A DNA stretch of 64,000 nt. Origin: Roseovarius albus (GTDB lineage Bacteria > Pseudomonadota > Alphaproteobacteria > Rhodobacterales > Rhodobacteraceae). Both the position numbers and the translations under genes were made by a program. The stretch covers positions 62,001 through 126,000 of the forward strand of contig NZ_FWFX01000004.1 in the NCBI RefSeq assembly GCF_900172335.1, written 5' to 3'. Numbering within the stretch: the stretch's first letter is position 1; the number at the start of each line of letters is the position of its first letter. Under the pieces are notes generated by a model that did no database searches, was not told where the DNA came from, and was given only the letters and a program-made list of their open reading frames with translations. Below are positions 56,552 through 64,000 of this stretch, in pieces.

Positions 56552-56718
56552 CAGCACAAACAGCTTAAATAATCCCGAGTAGAGAGAACACAGATGATTG
56601 TCGTGTTTTAGTGGAGCATGCTGGTTCATCTTGCATTTTCCTTTTTTGAACCCCATTGAGCAGGAAGGCGAAGGTTCGCCAATGCCCTTGCGGGGGGCTG
56701 AAGTGGAAGGCATGTGAT

Positions 56719-57000
56719 ATGAGCGTAATGACAATTGATGCCGTGCGGCTGAAAACAGTACGCAAGGCACGCAAGTTGGGGCGGCCTCGGTTGGCGAAGA
56801 TGTCTGGATTGACCGAGCGTCAGGTTGCTCGGTTCGAAGGTGCGGGTACTGCATCCGGTGAGGCGAGCATAGACACGGTTTCGCGCCTTTCTGAAGCACT
56901 CGGTGTGCCGTTGGGCGTTTTGATCGGCGAATTGGACCTGATTGATGAAGATTTGAAGCCAGATTCTGAAACGCGCTGCACGAATGGGTGTTGCGGGTAA
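56719..57000 (+). CDS. small XRE-family regulator with C-terminal cysteines
   Basis: A 93-residue DNA-binding protein. The helix-turn-helix spans residues 8-66: LKTVRKARKLGRPRLAKMSG, LTERQVARFEG, and TVSRLSEALGVPLGVLIGEL. The end, ETRCTNGCCG, carries three cysteines in eight residues, which could bind metal or sense redox state. ATG 56719 follows GGAAGGCATGTGAT; a longer start at 56656 adds 21 residues. It is near the divergent FAD oxidase gene (34 bases between the 3' ends, convergent), so it is unlikely to share an operon with it. Confidence 0.75.
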   Translation: MSVMTIDAVRLKTVRKARKLGRPRLAKMSGLTERQVARFEGAGTASGEASIDTVSRLSEALGVPLGVLIGELDLIDEDLKPDSETRCTNGCCG

Positions 57001-57033
57001 GTTCCAAAGCAAACGACTTTGACCTAATCGGCT

Positions 57034-58413
57034 CTAATTCCGCGGCGGGACCAGCTTGCCGGGGTTAAGGATATTTTGAGGATCCAAGGTTTGTTTGAGT
57101 TGGCCCATGATGAGCCATGCGCCCCCGTGTTCTTGCGCCATGTATTTCATCTTACCCAAGCCAATGCCGTGTTCGCCGGTGGCGGTGCCATCAAATTCCA
57201 GTGCGCGCTCGACAAGGCGGTGGGAGGCCGCGATGGCGCGCTCGCGGGTGGTGGTGTCGTCTTCGTCAAACATAAGCGTGGCGTGGAAGTTACCGTCGCC
57301 GACATGGCCCAGAATGGGTGCGTTTTCAAAGCCAAGTTCTGCCAGATCGCTTTGGGCGGCGGCGATGGTCTCAGACAGGCGTGATATGGGCACGCAAACG
57401 TCAGTGACCAACGCGCGCGCGCCGGGGCGGGTGGCGAGGATGGCGTGATAGGCGCTGTGGCGCATGGCCCAAAGGGCGCGGCGGTCTTCTTCCTTGGTGG
57501 CCCATTGGAAGGCGGACCCGCCATGCTCTTTTGCGATTTCGCCAAAGGTTTCGGCCTGCTCGGACGCGCTGGTTTCCGAGCCGTGAAATTCGATCAGCAG
57601 GTGGGGCTGCTCGGGCAGGTCCATCTGGGAATAGGCATTGACGGCGCGAATGGAATTGACATCCATCAGCTCAATCCGGGCCATGGGCAGGCCCATCTGG
57701 ATGGTATCGGTGACGCATTGCACTGCCTCGTCAACAGACGGGAAGGCGCAGGTAGCGCTGGAGATTGCCTCGGGCTGGCCATGCAGGCGCAGGGTGAGCT
57801 CAGTAATCAAGCCAAGCGTGCCCTCGGCCCCGACAAATAACGCAGTCAGGTCATAGCCTGAGGAGGATTTGCGGGCTTGAGTACCGGTGCGGATCACTTC
57901 TCCCGTGGCGGTTACGACTTCGAGCGCCTGCACATTGTCACGCATGGTGCCGTAGTGGACAGCAGTGGTGCCGGAAGCACGGGTCGAGGCCATGCCGCCC
58001 AGTGTGGCATTGGCACCGGGATCGACGGGAAAGAAGAGGCCGGTGGCGCGAAGCTCCTCGTTTAAGGCTTCGCGCGTGACGCCGGGTTGCACGGTGACGG
58101 TCATGTCCTTTGGCTGTACGCTGAGTATTTTGTTCATCTGAGAAAAATCGACGCTCAAACCGCCTGTAGTGATCTGGGTTTGACCTTCGAGCGAGGTGCC
58201 CACACCCCAAGCCACAATTGGGCAGTGGTGACGGGCACAGATTTGAGTGATCTGAGCGACCTCGTCGGTGTTATGTGGATAGGCGACCGCATCGGGGGGT
58301 GAAAGTGGAAAATGAGTCTCACTGCGGCCATGAATATCCAGATCGGACTTGGACTGGCTGAGGCGTTGGCCTAACAATGAGTATAAGTCGACAATTGCGC
58401 CTTGGATATCCAT
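57034..58413 (-). CDS. FAD-linked 2-hydroxyacid oxidase (GlcD / D-lactate dehydrogenase-like)
   Basis: A 459-residue flavoprotein oxidising a D-2-hydroxyacid to a 2-keto acid. The N-terminal FAD_binding_4 domain has VAWGVGTSLEGQTQIT-like sequence (IVAWGVGTSLEGQT) and PGANATLGGMASTRASG. The C-terminal part has LLIEFHGSE, GHVGDGNFHATLMFD (metal-site histidines) and GTATGEHGIGLGKMKYM. These identify the D-lactate dehydrogenase (cytochrome)/glycolate oxidase subunit GlcD group. No glcE or glcF is nearby, so it is a single-subunit type. ATG 58413 is preferred with AAAGGCACC upstream. It is divergent from the ClC gene. Confidence 0.88.
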   Translation of the reverse strand: MDIQGAIVDLYSLLGQRLSQSKSDLDIHGRSETHFPLSPPDAVAYPHNTDEVAQITQICARHHCPIVAWGVGTSLEGQTQITTGGLSVDFSQMNKILSVQPKDMTVTVQPGVTREALNEELRATGLFFPVDPGANATLGGMASTRASGTTAVHYGTMRDNVQALEVVTATGEVIRTGTQARKSSSGYDLTALFVGAEGTLGLITELTLRLHGQPEAISSATCAFPSVDEAVQCVTDTIQMGLPMARIELMDVNSIRAVNAYSQMDLPEQPHLLIEFHGSETSASEQAETFGEIAKEHGGSAFQWATKEEDRRALWAMRHSAYHAILATRPGARALVTDVCVPISRLSETIAAAQSDLAELGFENAPILGHVGDGNFHATLMFDEDDTTTRERAIAASHRLVERALEFDGTATGEHGIGLGKMKYMAQEHGGAWLIMGQLKQTLDPQNILNPGKLVPPRN

Positions 58414-58494
58414 GAGGTGCCTTTCTGGTATGGTTATTTGCAACTTACGGGGAACGGCTGAGGTAGAAAAGGGCGCTTGGGGCAGGCAGGATAG

Positions 58495-60186
58495 ATGTCG
58501 GATAAAAAAACTTCCCAGATGCTACGCGAAAAGGTGCAGGAGGCACAGGTTGCCCTGCGCAAAGCCTGGGCGACGATGTTGGCCCGTGGGCCGAGCCAAT
58601 TTCAGTTTTGGTTGATCGCATTGTTGATCGGTATTGCAGCAGGTTTTGCCGCGCTGTTTTTCCGCAAGGCGATCAATGGGTTGCAACGGTTTGTTTACGG
58701 TACAGACGATGTGCATCGGCTTCATAGTTTTGCGCTGGAACTGCCGTGGTATTGGGTAATGTTGGTGCCCGTGCTGGGAGGGCTGATCGTTGGGATCATT
58801 CTGCACAAGCTGACGCCAGACGCACGGGCGCGGTCGGTCGCGGACGTCATTGAGGGCGCGGCATTGCATGATGGTCGGGTGGAAACCAAGGCAGGGCTTG
58901 GCTCGGCGCTGGCATCATTGGTGACGTTGGGCATGGGCGGGTCCAGTGGTCGTGAAGGGCCTGTTGTGCATATGGCGGCGGTTATTTCGACCTGGGTGAG
59001 CGATAAAATCAAGGCCAACGGGATCACCGGGCGGGACTTGCTGGGCTGCGCGGTGGCCGCGGCGGTGTCGGCCTCGTTCAATGCCCCGATTGCTGGAGCT
59101 TTGTTCGCATTGGAAGTGATATTACGACACTTTGCGGTGCACGCTTTTGCCCCGATTGCCATCGCCAGTGTGGCGGGGACGATCATCAACCGGATCGAGT
59201 TTGATGAAACTGCAGAATACGCCTTGCCTCTGGCGAATACACTTGAGTTTTATGTCGAGCTGCCGGCGTTCTTGCTGTTGGGGCTGTTGTGCGGCTTGAT
59301 CGCAACCGCTCTGATGCACGCGATTTTCTTTGCTGATGACATGGCTAACCACGTCCAGAACCGTCTGCGAGTGCCGCGTTGGTTGCGCCCGACCATTGCA
59401 GGGCTGTTGCTGGGCATCATTGCAATCTGGTTTCCGCATATCATCGGGGTTGGATATGAGACGACCTCGGCTGCATTGACGGGAGAGCTTTTGTTGTGGG
59501 AGGCGATCGTTTTTTGTGCGCTAAAGGTGTTGGCGGTGGCCATTACAATTGGCGGTCGTATGGGGGGCGGGGTGTTTTCGCCGTCGTTGATGATCGGGGC
59601 GCTCACTGGGCTGGCCTTTGGGTTAATCGCAACCGGGATATTTCCGCAGGTTTCGGGATCTCACACGCTTTATGCATTGGCCGGGCTGGGGGCGGTCGCC
59701 GCTGCCGTGCTGGGGGCGCCGATCTCAACCACTTTGATTGTATTTGAGTTAACTGGCGACTGGCAGACCGGTTTGGCGGTGCTGGTGGCTGTATCAATGT
59801 CGACAGCCTTGGCATCGCGGCTGGTAGAGCGATCCTTCTTCCTGACACAGTTAGAGCGGCGCGGAGTACATCTGGCGGCAGGTCCACAGGCCTATTTGCT
59901 GGCGTTGCACAGGGTGGCGAAGTTGGCGCGGCCGATTGGAGGGGAGACCAGCCCCACCGAAGAAGCCTGTTGGGGGCTGATCGAGGACGGGATCTATATT
60001 GATGGCAATACGACGCTGGAAGCGGCGATGCCGATTTTTGAACGCACGAATATTTCCTACATTCCGGTGGTGACTTTGGTGGGTGAGGGAGAGCCGGCAG
60101 AGTTGTGGGGGACGTTGCATCAGGTGGATGCGCTGCGGGCGTTCAACAAATCGCTGGCGGAGGTGTCAGCGGAAGAGCACAGTTGA
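58495..60186 (+). CDS. ClC-family chloride channel/antiporter
   Basis: A 563-residue integral membrane protein. It has the ClC motifs GSSGREGPVVHMAA (GxxGxEGP), ASFNAPIAGALFALE, and GGRMGGGVFSPSLMIGALTG (GxFxP), plus a late YALAGLGAVAAAVLGAPIS. The usual GSGIP near the start is replaced by ARSVADVIEG, as in some bacterial members, and the gating glutamate is kept in GREGP. After residue 470 comes a soluble part with CBS-like sequences (ISYIPVVTLVGEGEPAELWG, LHQVDALRAFN). AGGATAG precedes ATG 58495. Channel or proton-coupled antiport cannot be told from sequence. Confidence 0.92.
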   Translation: MSDKKTSQMLREKVQEAQVALRKAWATMLARGPSQFQFWLIALLIGIAAGFAALFFRKAINGLQRFVYGTDDVHRLHSFALELPWYWVMLVPVLGGLIVGIILHKLTPDARARSVADVIEGAALHDGRVETKAGLGSALASLVTLGMGGSSGREGPVVHMAAVISTWVSDKIKANGITGRDLLGCAVAAAVSASFNAPIAGALFALEVILRHFAVHAFAPIAIASVAGTIINRIEFDETAEYALPLANTLEFYVELPAFLLLGLLCGLIATALMHAIFFADDMANHVQNRLRVPRWLRPTIAGLLLGIIAIWFPHIIGVGYETTSAALTGELLLWEAIVFCALKVLAVAITIGGRMGGGVFSPSLMIGALTGLAFGLIATGIFPQVSGSHTLYALAGLGAVAAAVLGAPISTTLIVFELTGDWQTGLAVLVAVSMSTALASRLVERSFFLTQLERRGVHLAAGPQAYLLALHRVAKLARPIGGETSPTEEACWGLIEDGIYIDGNTTLEAAMPIFERTNISYIPVVTLVGEGEPAELWGTLHQVDALRAFNKSLAEVSAEEHS

Positions 60187-60234
60187 GAACTTGCTGAGAT
60201 GTGCGCCTGCGGCGCGCAGGTTGATCTCGTTGTC

Positions 60235-60280
60235 GGCCTTTGGCCTCCACCTCGGGCCTGCCTCCGGCGGGGATATTTAT
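60235..60280 (+). terminator. GC-rich hairpin region after the ClC gene
   Basis: GGCC-TTT-GGCC (60235-60245) and CCTGCC-TCC-GGCGGG (60257-60271), followed by GATATTTAT. The CCTCCGGCGGGGATATTT string is, from memory, a frequent intergenic element in Rhodobacterales. The position 49-94 bases after the stop supports termination. Confidence 0.5.
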
Positions 60281-60339
60281 GGTCAAATGAAGCGGAAGGG
60301 ACCTAAGGGACTCGTGTGAAGGTTTTTGAGTGAGGTTTA

Positions 60340-60783
60340 TCAAAACCGGTGGCTTCCCCAGTAGTCTTTCGTTGCCAGGAAAATCAGATTCATCGCGAAC
60401 ATACATCCGATCATATAAAAGAAAAAACCACCGATAAAAGGAGCGGGATCTAGGGGTTTGGACATACGTATCCAGATAACAAGCAAACCAATGACCAAGA
60501 AAAGTGCCATGCCAGATTGGAGCTTTATGACAAACCTCAATACGGAACCATCTTTTGGAAAAGCAGATTGTTTGGCGAAGTCAGTGGAAAACTTCAGGGA
60601 ATCTTTGATGGCATAAAGTTTACGAGACGTAGCTAGCATAGCTGCGATATTTATCACCACCAGAACAATACACGGAATAGTGCCAATCCATGGGGCAATG
60701 AAGAAGGATGCAGCCCATAAAAGGTAGAGTTTGATTGCTGCAGTTAAGCCGCCTGGATCGCGTAAACCTAAAAGAAACATCAA
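60340..60783 (-). CDS. hypothetical membrane protein
   Basis: A 147-residue membrane protein with about four helices: LYLLWAASFFIAPWIGTIPCI overlapping VLVVINIAAMLATS, ALFLVIGLLVIWIRM, and FIGGFFFYMIGCMFAMNLIFL. The loop between (about residues 55-90) is lysine-rich (RKLYAIKDSLKFSTDFAKQ). No domain recognised. It is AT-richer than the neighbouring FAD oxidoreductase gene, which ends 43 bases upstream of its start on the same strand. It may be lineage-specific. Confidence 0.6.
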   Translation of the reverse strand: MMFLLGLRDPGGLTAAIKLYLLWAASFFIAPWIGTIPCIVLVVINIAAMLATSRKLYAIKDSLKFSTDFAKQSAFPKDGSVLRFVIKLQSGMALFLVIGLLVIWIRMSKPLDPAPFIGGFFFYMIGCMFAMNLIFLATKDYWGSHRF

Positions 60784-60826
60784 AAAGTGCTCCGTTTGCG
60801 TTAGTGAGTGACTGCGGGATTGGTTG

Positions 60827-62131
60827 TTAGACGAGAGAGGTTGTGCCTAAGCCGTTGACGCCTTGTTGGGTGAGTGAGGTGATCAAGGCGTCTGTGTCGA
60901 TCTCTTGCACTGGTTTGTTATCGGTGATGGCCTGTGCGGCGGCGGTGCCGGTGGCCTGACCCATGGCGATGCATTGCGGCATGCCGCGCACGGAAGCGAA
61001 TGCGGTCGGGTCGGCACAGATGATGCGGCCGGCGAACATCAGGTTGGTGATGGTTTCAGGCACCAAGGCGCGGAACGGGATGGTGTAATAAGAACCTGTT
61101 TCGACAATGGCCTCGTGGGTCATGTCATCCTCGCCGCGCATCACGTCATCGATGGGGTTGTCGCAGCAAACAATGCCGTCGTCGAACTTTCGGGCGCTGG
61201 CGAGGTCTTGTGCAGTGATACGATACATGGCTTCGAGTTTGCGGGTTTCGCGCACGCCGACGGTGGGGGACAGCATCGACATATGGGCGTTTTTAAATCC
61301 GGGAACATCCGAGCGCAGGAATTGCGCCAGTTGATGGCAGCGGCGGCGACCTTCTTGCGTGGCTTGGCCGACAGCAACCGGATCGGTGCCGTCAACGCCG
61401 CGAATATGGACCGAATTGCAAAAGACTGAGCCTTTGTGGAAGGCCTTCATCAGGTAGAGCTGGGCCAGATCCGGGTGCAGACGGCCCTCAGAAACGCCCT
61501 TGGCGGCATATTTGGTAAAGTAGGGATCGGAGTCGGCGAAAGCGCGGCCCCAATCGACGCCGACCATCATGAAAGAGATGGTGACGCCCATCATGTTGCC
61601 ACTGGCATCACCCAGCGTATAAGGCACGCCCGCCTTGGCGGAGATGTCGCCATCGCCGGAGCAATCGATGACGATTTTGGGATTAATGGTGAAAGGCCCG
61701 TTGCGATCAAAGCATTGCACGGCAGCGATGCGATTGCCGTCCATTTCGGGGGCTGAGGCGGTGGCGTTCAGGCGGGTTTTCACGCCTGCCTCTTCGAGCA
61801 TTTCGAACATCGTCAGGGTGGCGATGTCGTGATCGTAGATGATCTCGGGGCCGAAGTTTTCCAGTGTGCAGGGGCGTTTTTCGGCGGCAGGGGGATCCAT
61901 CGCCTCGAGCCGTTCGGTGAGTTCCTGCATCAATCCACCGATGATCTGATCCACCGGGTAGGCTGCGCCCCAAGGCATGCCGGGGCAAAAAGCCATGACG
62001 CCGCCGACCTTGCTGGTGGCCTCGAGCAGGATGACATCTAAGCCAAAGCGGCCCGCAGCAACAGCCGCGCCAAAGCCTGCGGTGCCGCCGCCGATGATCA
62101 GAACATCCGTGTGCTCGACCCGTGCATTCAT
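60827..62131 (-). CDS. FAD-dependent oxidoreductase (FAD_oxidored type)
   Basis: A 434-residue flavoprotein. It has an N-terminal FAD motif VLIIGGGTAGFGAAVAAGRFG, GGVMAFCPGMPWGAAYP, VIDCSGDGDISAKAGVPY, VGVRETRKLEAMYRIT, and FAGRIICADPTAFASVRGMPQ near the end, the pattern of the PF12831 group, which includes poorly characterised dehydrogenases and reductases with a succinate-dehydrogenase-like core. The substrate is unknown. ATG 62131 is 9 bases from the DUF427 stop, so the two form an operon with the aminopeptidase upstream. Confidence 0.85.
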   Translation of the reverse strand: MNARVEHTDVLIIGGGTAGFGAAVAAGRFGLDVILLEATSKVGGVMAFCPGMPWGAAYPVDQIIGGLMQELTERLEAMDPPAAEKRPCTLENFGPEIIYDHDIATLTMFEMLEEAGVKTRLNATASAPEMDGNRIAAVQCFDRNGPFTINPKIVIDCSGDGDISAKAGVPYTLGDASGNMMGVTISFMMVGVDWGRAFADSDPYFTKYAAKGVSEGRLHPDLAQLYLMKAFHKGSVFCNSVHIRGVDGTDPVAVGQATQEGRRRCHQLAQFLRSDVPGFKNAHMSMLSPTVGVRETRKLEAMYRITAQDLASARKFDDGIVCCDNPIDDVMRGEDDMTHEAIVETGSYYTIPFRALVPETITNLMFAGRIICADPTAFASVRGMPQCIAMGQATGTAAAQAITDNKPVQEIDTDALITSLTQQGVNGLGTTSLV

Positions 62132-62140
62132 TGGGTGGGT

Positions 62141-62482
62141 TCAGACCCGTTCGACGGTGACGTCGTCGTTGGTATAAAAGGCGAGATAACCTTTGATATC
62201 GGTTGCGCCATCGGTAGGGGCCTCGTAGCTCCAGCCTGCGTTGTCGATGGTTTTGCTTTTGGTGACGATGGAATAATAGCTCGCATCGCCCTTGCGCGGG
62301 CAGAAGCTGGTACGGTCGCTCTCATCAAGAAAGGCCATCGCGATGTCGGAGCGGGGAAAGTAAATCACATCATCATGACCAGATTCAGACAGGGCCAGTG
62401 CGTTTTTGCTTTCGGCGAGGACGGCCCCGCCTGCGCGGACGGTCCATGTGCCCGAGGCTTTTCTGATCTTGATATCTGGCAT
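62141..62482 (-). CDS. DUF427 domain protein
   Basis: A 113-residue protein of the DUF427 family, with IRKASGTWTVRAGGAVLAES, the central YFPRSDIAMAFLDESDRTSFCPRKGDASYYSI and WSYEAPTD towards the end. The family has a conserved C-P-x-K-G stretch and a small beta-fold; its role is unknown, although members often lie next to redox genes. The gene is complete, with GGGATTTACAC before ATG 62482. It lies 60 bases after the aminopeptidase stop and 9 bases before the FAD oxidoreductase, all on the minus strand. Confidence 0.9.
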   Translation of the reverse strand: MPDIKIRKASGTWTVRAGGAVLAESKNALALSESGHDDVIYFPRSDIAMAFLDESDRTSFCPRKGDASYYSIVTKSKTIDNAGWSYEAPTDGATDIKGYLAFYTNDDVTVERV

Positions 62483-62542
62483 GTGTAAATCCCTTGTTGG
62501 TCGTGTCTGCGTGTTTTTGCAGTTTTTTGTAACAGATTTGTC

Positions 62543-64000
62543 TTACACGGGCTGGGTGGCTTGTTCCAGCCATCGCGCGGTTTCTTTGTCAAGAAGCGGC
62601 GTGATCTTGTCGCGGCAAGTCTGATGATAGGTGTTGAGCCAGTCGCGTTCAGGTTGGCTGAGCATGTACACATTGATCAGCCGCGTGTTGATGGGCACAA
62701 AATTGAGCGTCTCGAAACACAGCTTGTTGGACTGATCGCCGCCGGGCAGGGTGTCTGCGGGGGTGACGACCACAAGGTTTTCGATGCGGATACCGAAGGC
62801 CCCTTCGCGGTAGTAACCGGGTTCATTCGAGACGATCATGCCGGGTTCAAATGGGACATGGCTGATTTTGGACAGGCGCTGTGGCCCCTCGTGCACGCAG
62901 AGGTGCACGCCCACGCCGTGGCCGGTGCCGTGGTTATAGTCCTGATCGGCGAGCCAAAGCGGGTAACGGGCGATGGCATCAAGATCGCGACCAGCAAGAC
63001 CGGCAGGCCATCGCAGGCGGGAAATGGCGATCATGCCCTGCAAGACGCGGGTATAGGCCTGTTTTTCATCGTCTCCGATGTCACCAACAGGAAGGGTGCG
63101 GGTGATGTCAGTCGTGCCATCAAGGTATTGGCCGCCACCATCAAGAACCAGCAGTTCGCCGTCTTGCAAGGTACGGTTCGAGCTGTGGCTGACCCGGTAG
63201 TGTGACATGGCCCCATGCGGCCCGGTGCCGGCAATGGTATCAAAGCTGATGTCGAGCAGTTTACCGCTGGCCGAGCGGTAGGATTCAACCTTGGTGACGA
63301 CGTCAATCTCGGTGATCGTGCCGGGGGCTTGTTGGTCATACCAATGCAGGAACTGGCACATGGCGACGGCATCGCGCAGGTGAGCGGTGCGGGTGGCCTG
63401 AATTTCGGCGCTTGTTTTGCGGGCCTTGGGCAGAACGCAAGGGTCTTGAGCAAAGACGTACGGCACGTCCGAGGCTTCGAGCTGCTGCACCACCCACAAA
63501 GGTGCGCTGGTGTCATCCACACGAACAGGGCCAGTCAGGCTGCGCAGGGCCGGGCCAAAGGCATGGGGCGGGCGAATGGTGATGTTGGCCCCGAGGTGGG
63601 CTTTGACCGCGTCGTCCAGTTTTTCGTCATCGATGAACAGCGTGAGATGCCCGGTGTCATGCAAAATAGCAAAGGCATGGGCCACAGGATTGCGGGGGAT
63701 GTCGCGGCCGCGGATGTTGAGAAGCCATGCGATGGAGTCGGGCAGGGAAAGGACAGCGGATTCGTGACCAGCTGTTTTGAGATCATCAGCCAGACGCGCG
63801 CGTTTGTCAGTGTGGGGGTCGCCGGCAAGCTCATCAGGATAAACCGAGACGGAGCCTTGCGGCGGAGCAGGCTGATCGGCCCAAATACGATCAATCAGGT
63901 TTTCATGCGCTTTGAGGCTGATGGCGCTGCCTTCAAGCCCTTTCTCGATCGTTTTGATCTGCGACGGTGTGTAATGTAGGGGATCGTAACCAACGGTGCC
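62543..64000 (-). CDS. aminopeptidase P family (M24B) peptidase, N-terminus beyond the window
   Basis: The frame is open to the right edge of the window (485 residues seen), so the start lies beyond base 64000. A GTG near 63685 is inside the protein and not its start. The visible part has a creatinase-like N-terminal part (VGYDPLHYTPSQI, LPDSIAWLLNIRGRDIP), then the M24 metal site: LVLDGGGQYLDGTTDITRT (the D ligands), GTGHGVGVHLCVHEGPQ (H), and IVSNEPGYYREGAFGIRIEN (E). It cleaves X-Pro from peptide N-termini. The total length is probably about 600, the three-domain form. The downstream DUF427 gene is in the same direction. Confidence 0.92.
   Translation of the reverse strand, partial: GTVGYDPLHYTPSQIKTIEKGLEGSAISLKAHENLIDRIWADQPAPPQGSVSVYPDELAGDPHTDKRARLADDLKTAGHESAVLSLPDSIAWLLNIRGRDIPRNPVAHAFAILHDTGHLTLFIDDEKLDDAVKAHLGANITIRPPHAFGPALRSLTGPVRVDDTSAPLWVVQQLEASDVPYVFAQDPCVLPKARKTSAEIQATRTAHLRDAVAMCQFLHWYDQQAPGTITEIDVVTKVESYRSASGKLLDISFDTIAGTGPHGAMSHYRVSHSSNRTLQDGELLVLDGGGQYLDGTTDITRTLPVGDIGDDEKQAYTRVLQGMIAISRLRWPAGLAGRDLDAIARYPLWLADQDYNHGTGHGVGVHLCVHEGPQRLSKISHVPFEPGMIVSNEPGYYREGAFGIRIENLVVVTPADTLPGGDQSNKLCFETLNFVPINTRLINVYMLSQPERDWLNTYHQTCRDKITPLLDKETARWLEQATQPV

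Overview
The window is a 64 kb stretch of alphaproteobacterial chromosome, most likely a member of the Roseobacter group (Rhodobacteraceae). The reasons are the obgE-proB-proA order, a ChpT-type histidine phosphotransferase, ornithine-lipid genes olsB-olsA, a usg-family protein, a HemB without the zinc cysteines, an IscR without the usual cluster cysteines, and a mixed isc/suf operon with two YIP1-like genes. Most of the window is ordinary housekeeping DNA. Accessory DNA sits at about 9.3-9.8 kb, 39.3-41.1 kb, 45.5-48.4 kb and 53.3-57 kb.

Layout. 1-9.3 kb: end of obgE, proline synthesis (proB, proA), chpT, a DUF3553 protein, ornithine-lipid synthesis (olsB, olsA), a thiamine-phosphate-synthase-like protein, trmJ, heme A synthase and an M32 carboxypeptidase. 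9.3-9.8 kb: gene debris, including a LytTR DNA-binding domain broken by a stop codon. 9.8-12.9 kb: polysaccharide-type sugar dehydratase, an SDR epimerase and a DoxX-like membrane protein. 12.9-26.1 kb: gyrA, usg, a SYLF lipoprotein, a methyltransferase, hemB, a membrane protein of the type named component of SufBCD complex, mfd, a C-terminally short MttB-family gene, an NmrA-like reductase and an alpha/beta hydrolase.

26.2-34.9 kb is the Fe-S assembly operon: iscR, an unknown gene, cysteine desulfurase, sufB, an unknown membrane gene, sufC, sufD, two YIP1-like genes and sufS. Two strong palindromes lie before iscR and resemble iron-responsive operators. IscR should control the operon; the two desulfurases supply sulfur and SufBCD builds the cluster. 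35-39.1 kb: tRNA-Arg(CCG), a secreted cell-wall-type pair (SH3b and Cys-rich), tRNA-Asn(GTT), an MBL hydrolase and a sensor kinase.

39.3-45.5 kb: a two-gene accessory unit whose second product appears to carry an S11 penicillin-binding-type peptidase domain between two parts of a LamG-like lectin fold, then an RND efflux pair behind a 22-bp palindrome. 45.5-48.5 kb: a DUF2189 membrane protein, then a 1.1-kb mini-island at the 3' end of tRNA-Arg(ACG). The island is bounded by imperfect direct repeats and carries one AT-rich gene with an R-N-x4-H motif suggestive of a HEPN RNase. 48.5-53.2 kb: sensor kinase, flavin disulfide reductase with a TVP38-family membrane protein, then rpmH-rnpA-yidD.

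53.3-57 kb: where yidC would often follow yidD there is an opposite-strand TPR gene with five nearly identical 126-bp units, followed by a double GNAT protein and a small XRE regulator. 57-64 kb: FAD-linked 2-hydroxyacid oxidase, ClC channel, a small membrane protein, an FAD oxidoreductase, a DUF427 protein and an M24B aminopeptidase P that runs off the end. No CRISPR array, complete insertion sequence, integrase or rRNA gene was seen.
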